Assembly: GCA_012839145.1 (NCBI GenBank)
Contig: DUNY01000041.1
Coordinates: 1 to 5,010, forward strand
From: Thermoanaerobacterales bacterium
Lineage (GTDB): Bacteria; Bacillota; Thermosediminibacteria; Thermosediminibacterales; Tepidanaerobacteraceae
DNA length: 5,010 bases
Direction: 5' to 3'
The position numbers and the translations under genes are program-made. The notes under the pieces are model-generated. The model was not told the DNA's origin. It was given only the letters and a program-made list of their open reading frames with translations, and did no database searches. Of this stretch, positions 4,847-5,010 are shown piece after piece. How positions within the stretch are numbered: the first letter of the stretch is position 1; each line of letters begins with the position of its first letter.

Positions 4847-5010
4847 ATGTCAAAAAAAATAGAAGTTAATAATTTAGTTAAAATTTTTGGTTCAAAGCCT
4901 AGGCAGGCCCTTAGAAGATTGAAAGAGGGCTGGTCAAAGGAGAAGATTTTAAAAACTACCGGTCAGACTGTAGGTGTTGACAATGCTTCATTTTTCGTAG
5001 ATGACGGTGA
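4847..5010 (+). CDS. proV: Betaine/proline-type ABC transporter ATP-binding subunit (OpuAA/ProV family), N-terminal part
   Basis: The first 54 codons of the importer's ATPase, cut by the window edge. The N terminus, with EVNNLVKIFG (6-15), then ALRRLKEG and a KTTGQTVGVDNASFFV segment, is the distinctive ProV/OpuAA start, which carries an insertion before the first strand that ordinary ABC ATPases lack. Walker A, signature and Walker B motifs lie beyond the edge, as would any C-terminal CBS pair. ATG 4847 is used. GGGAG at 4831-4835 is eleven bases upstream, rather far. Another ATG at 4840 has better spacing but its frame ends after nine codons. The gene completes the operon binding protein, permease, ATPase. 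Confidence 0.9.
   Translation, partial: MSKKIEVNNLVKIFGSKPRQALRRLKEGWSKEKILKTTGQTVGVDNASFFVDDG

Overview
The window is AT-rich and densely packed. Its Shine-Dalgarno sites are GGAGG-like, its promoters are SigA-type, it encodes a lipoprotein transport receptor, and it has a secreted 'copper amine oxidase N-terminal' (stalk) domain protein. Together these suggest a Gram-positive Bacillota chromosome, most likely class Clostridia. The species cannot be named from the sequence alone.

Left part, minus strand (1-1912): a SigA promoter (TTGACA-N18-TATGAT) drives a secreted protein of about 365 aa. It has a signal peptide, a stalk domain, a coiled coil and an acidic C-terminal domain present in two divergent copies. 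It is followed by about 250 nt of non-coding DNA full of complementary segments, closed by a clear intrinsic terminator. Beyond that lie a small PilX-like prepilin gene and, overlapping its end, the probable first codons of another gene running off the left edge. This half therefore concerns the cell surface, with a possible type IV pilus or pseudopilus link. The structured spacer is the least explained element of the window.

Middle, plus strand (about 1990-2824): a stand-alone acyl-ACP thioesterase gene is transcribed divergently from the stalk-protein gene. Its best start is a TTG codon placed by a GGAGG site.

Right part, plus strand (2834-5010, running off the edge): a good SigA promoter (TTGCGA-N17-TATAAT), whose -35 overlaps a perfect 12-bp palindrome, precedes a terminator-like hairpin and then a three-gene ABC importer of the glycine betaine/proline (ProU/OpuA) family. 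The order is binding lipoprotein, permease, ATPase (only the first 54 codons of the ATPase are present). The binding-protein gene has no ATG, GTG or TTG that yields a complete signal peptide. A rare ATT start at 2934 gives a textbook lipoprotein leader.

The importer would take up compatible solutes for osmoprotection. The palindrome and the leader hairpin are candidate control points for it. No transposase, CRISPR array, tRNA or rRNA was seen.
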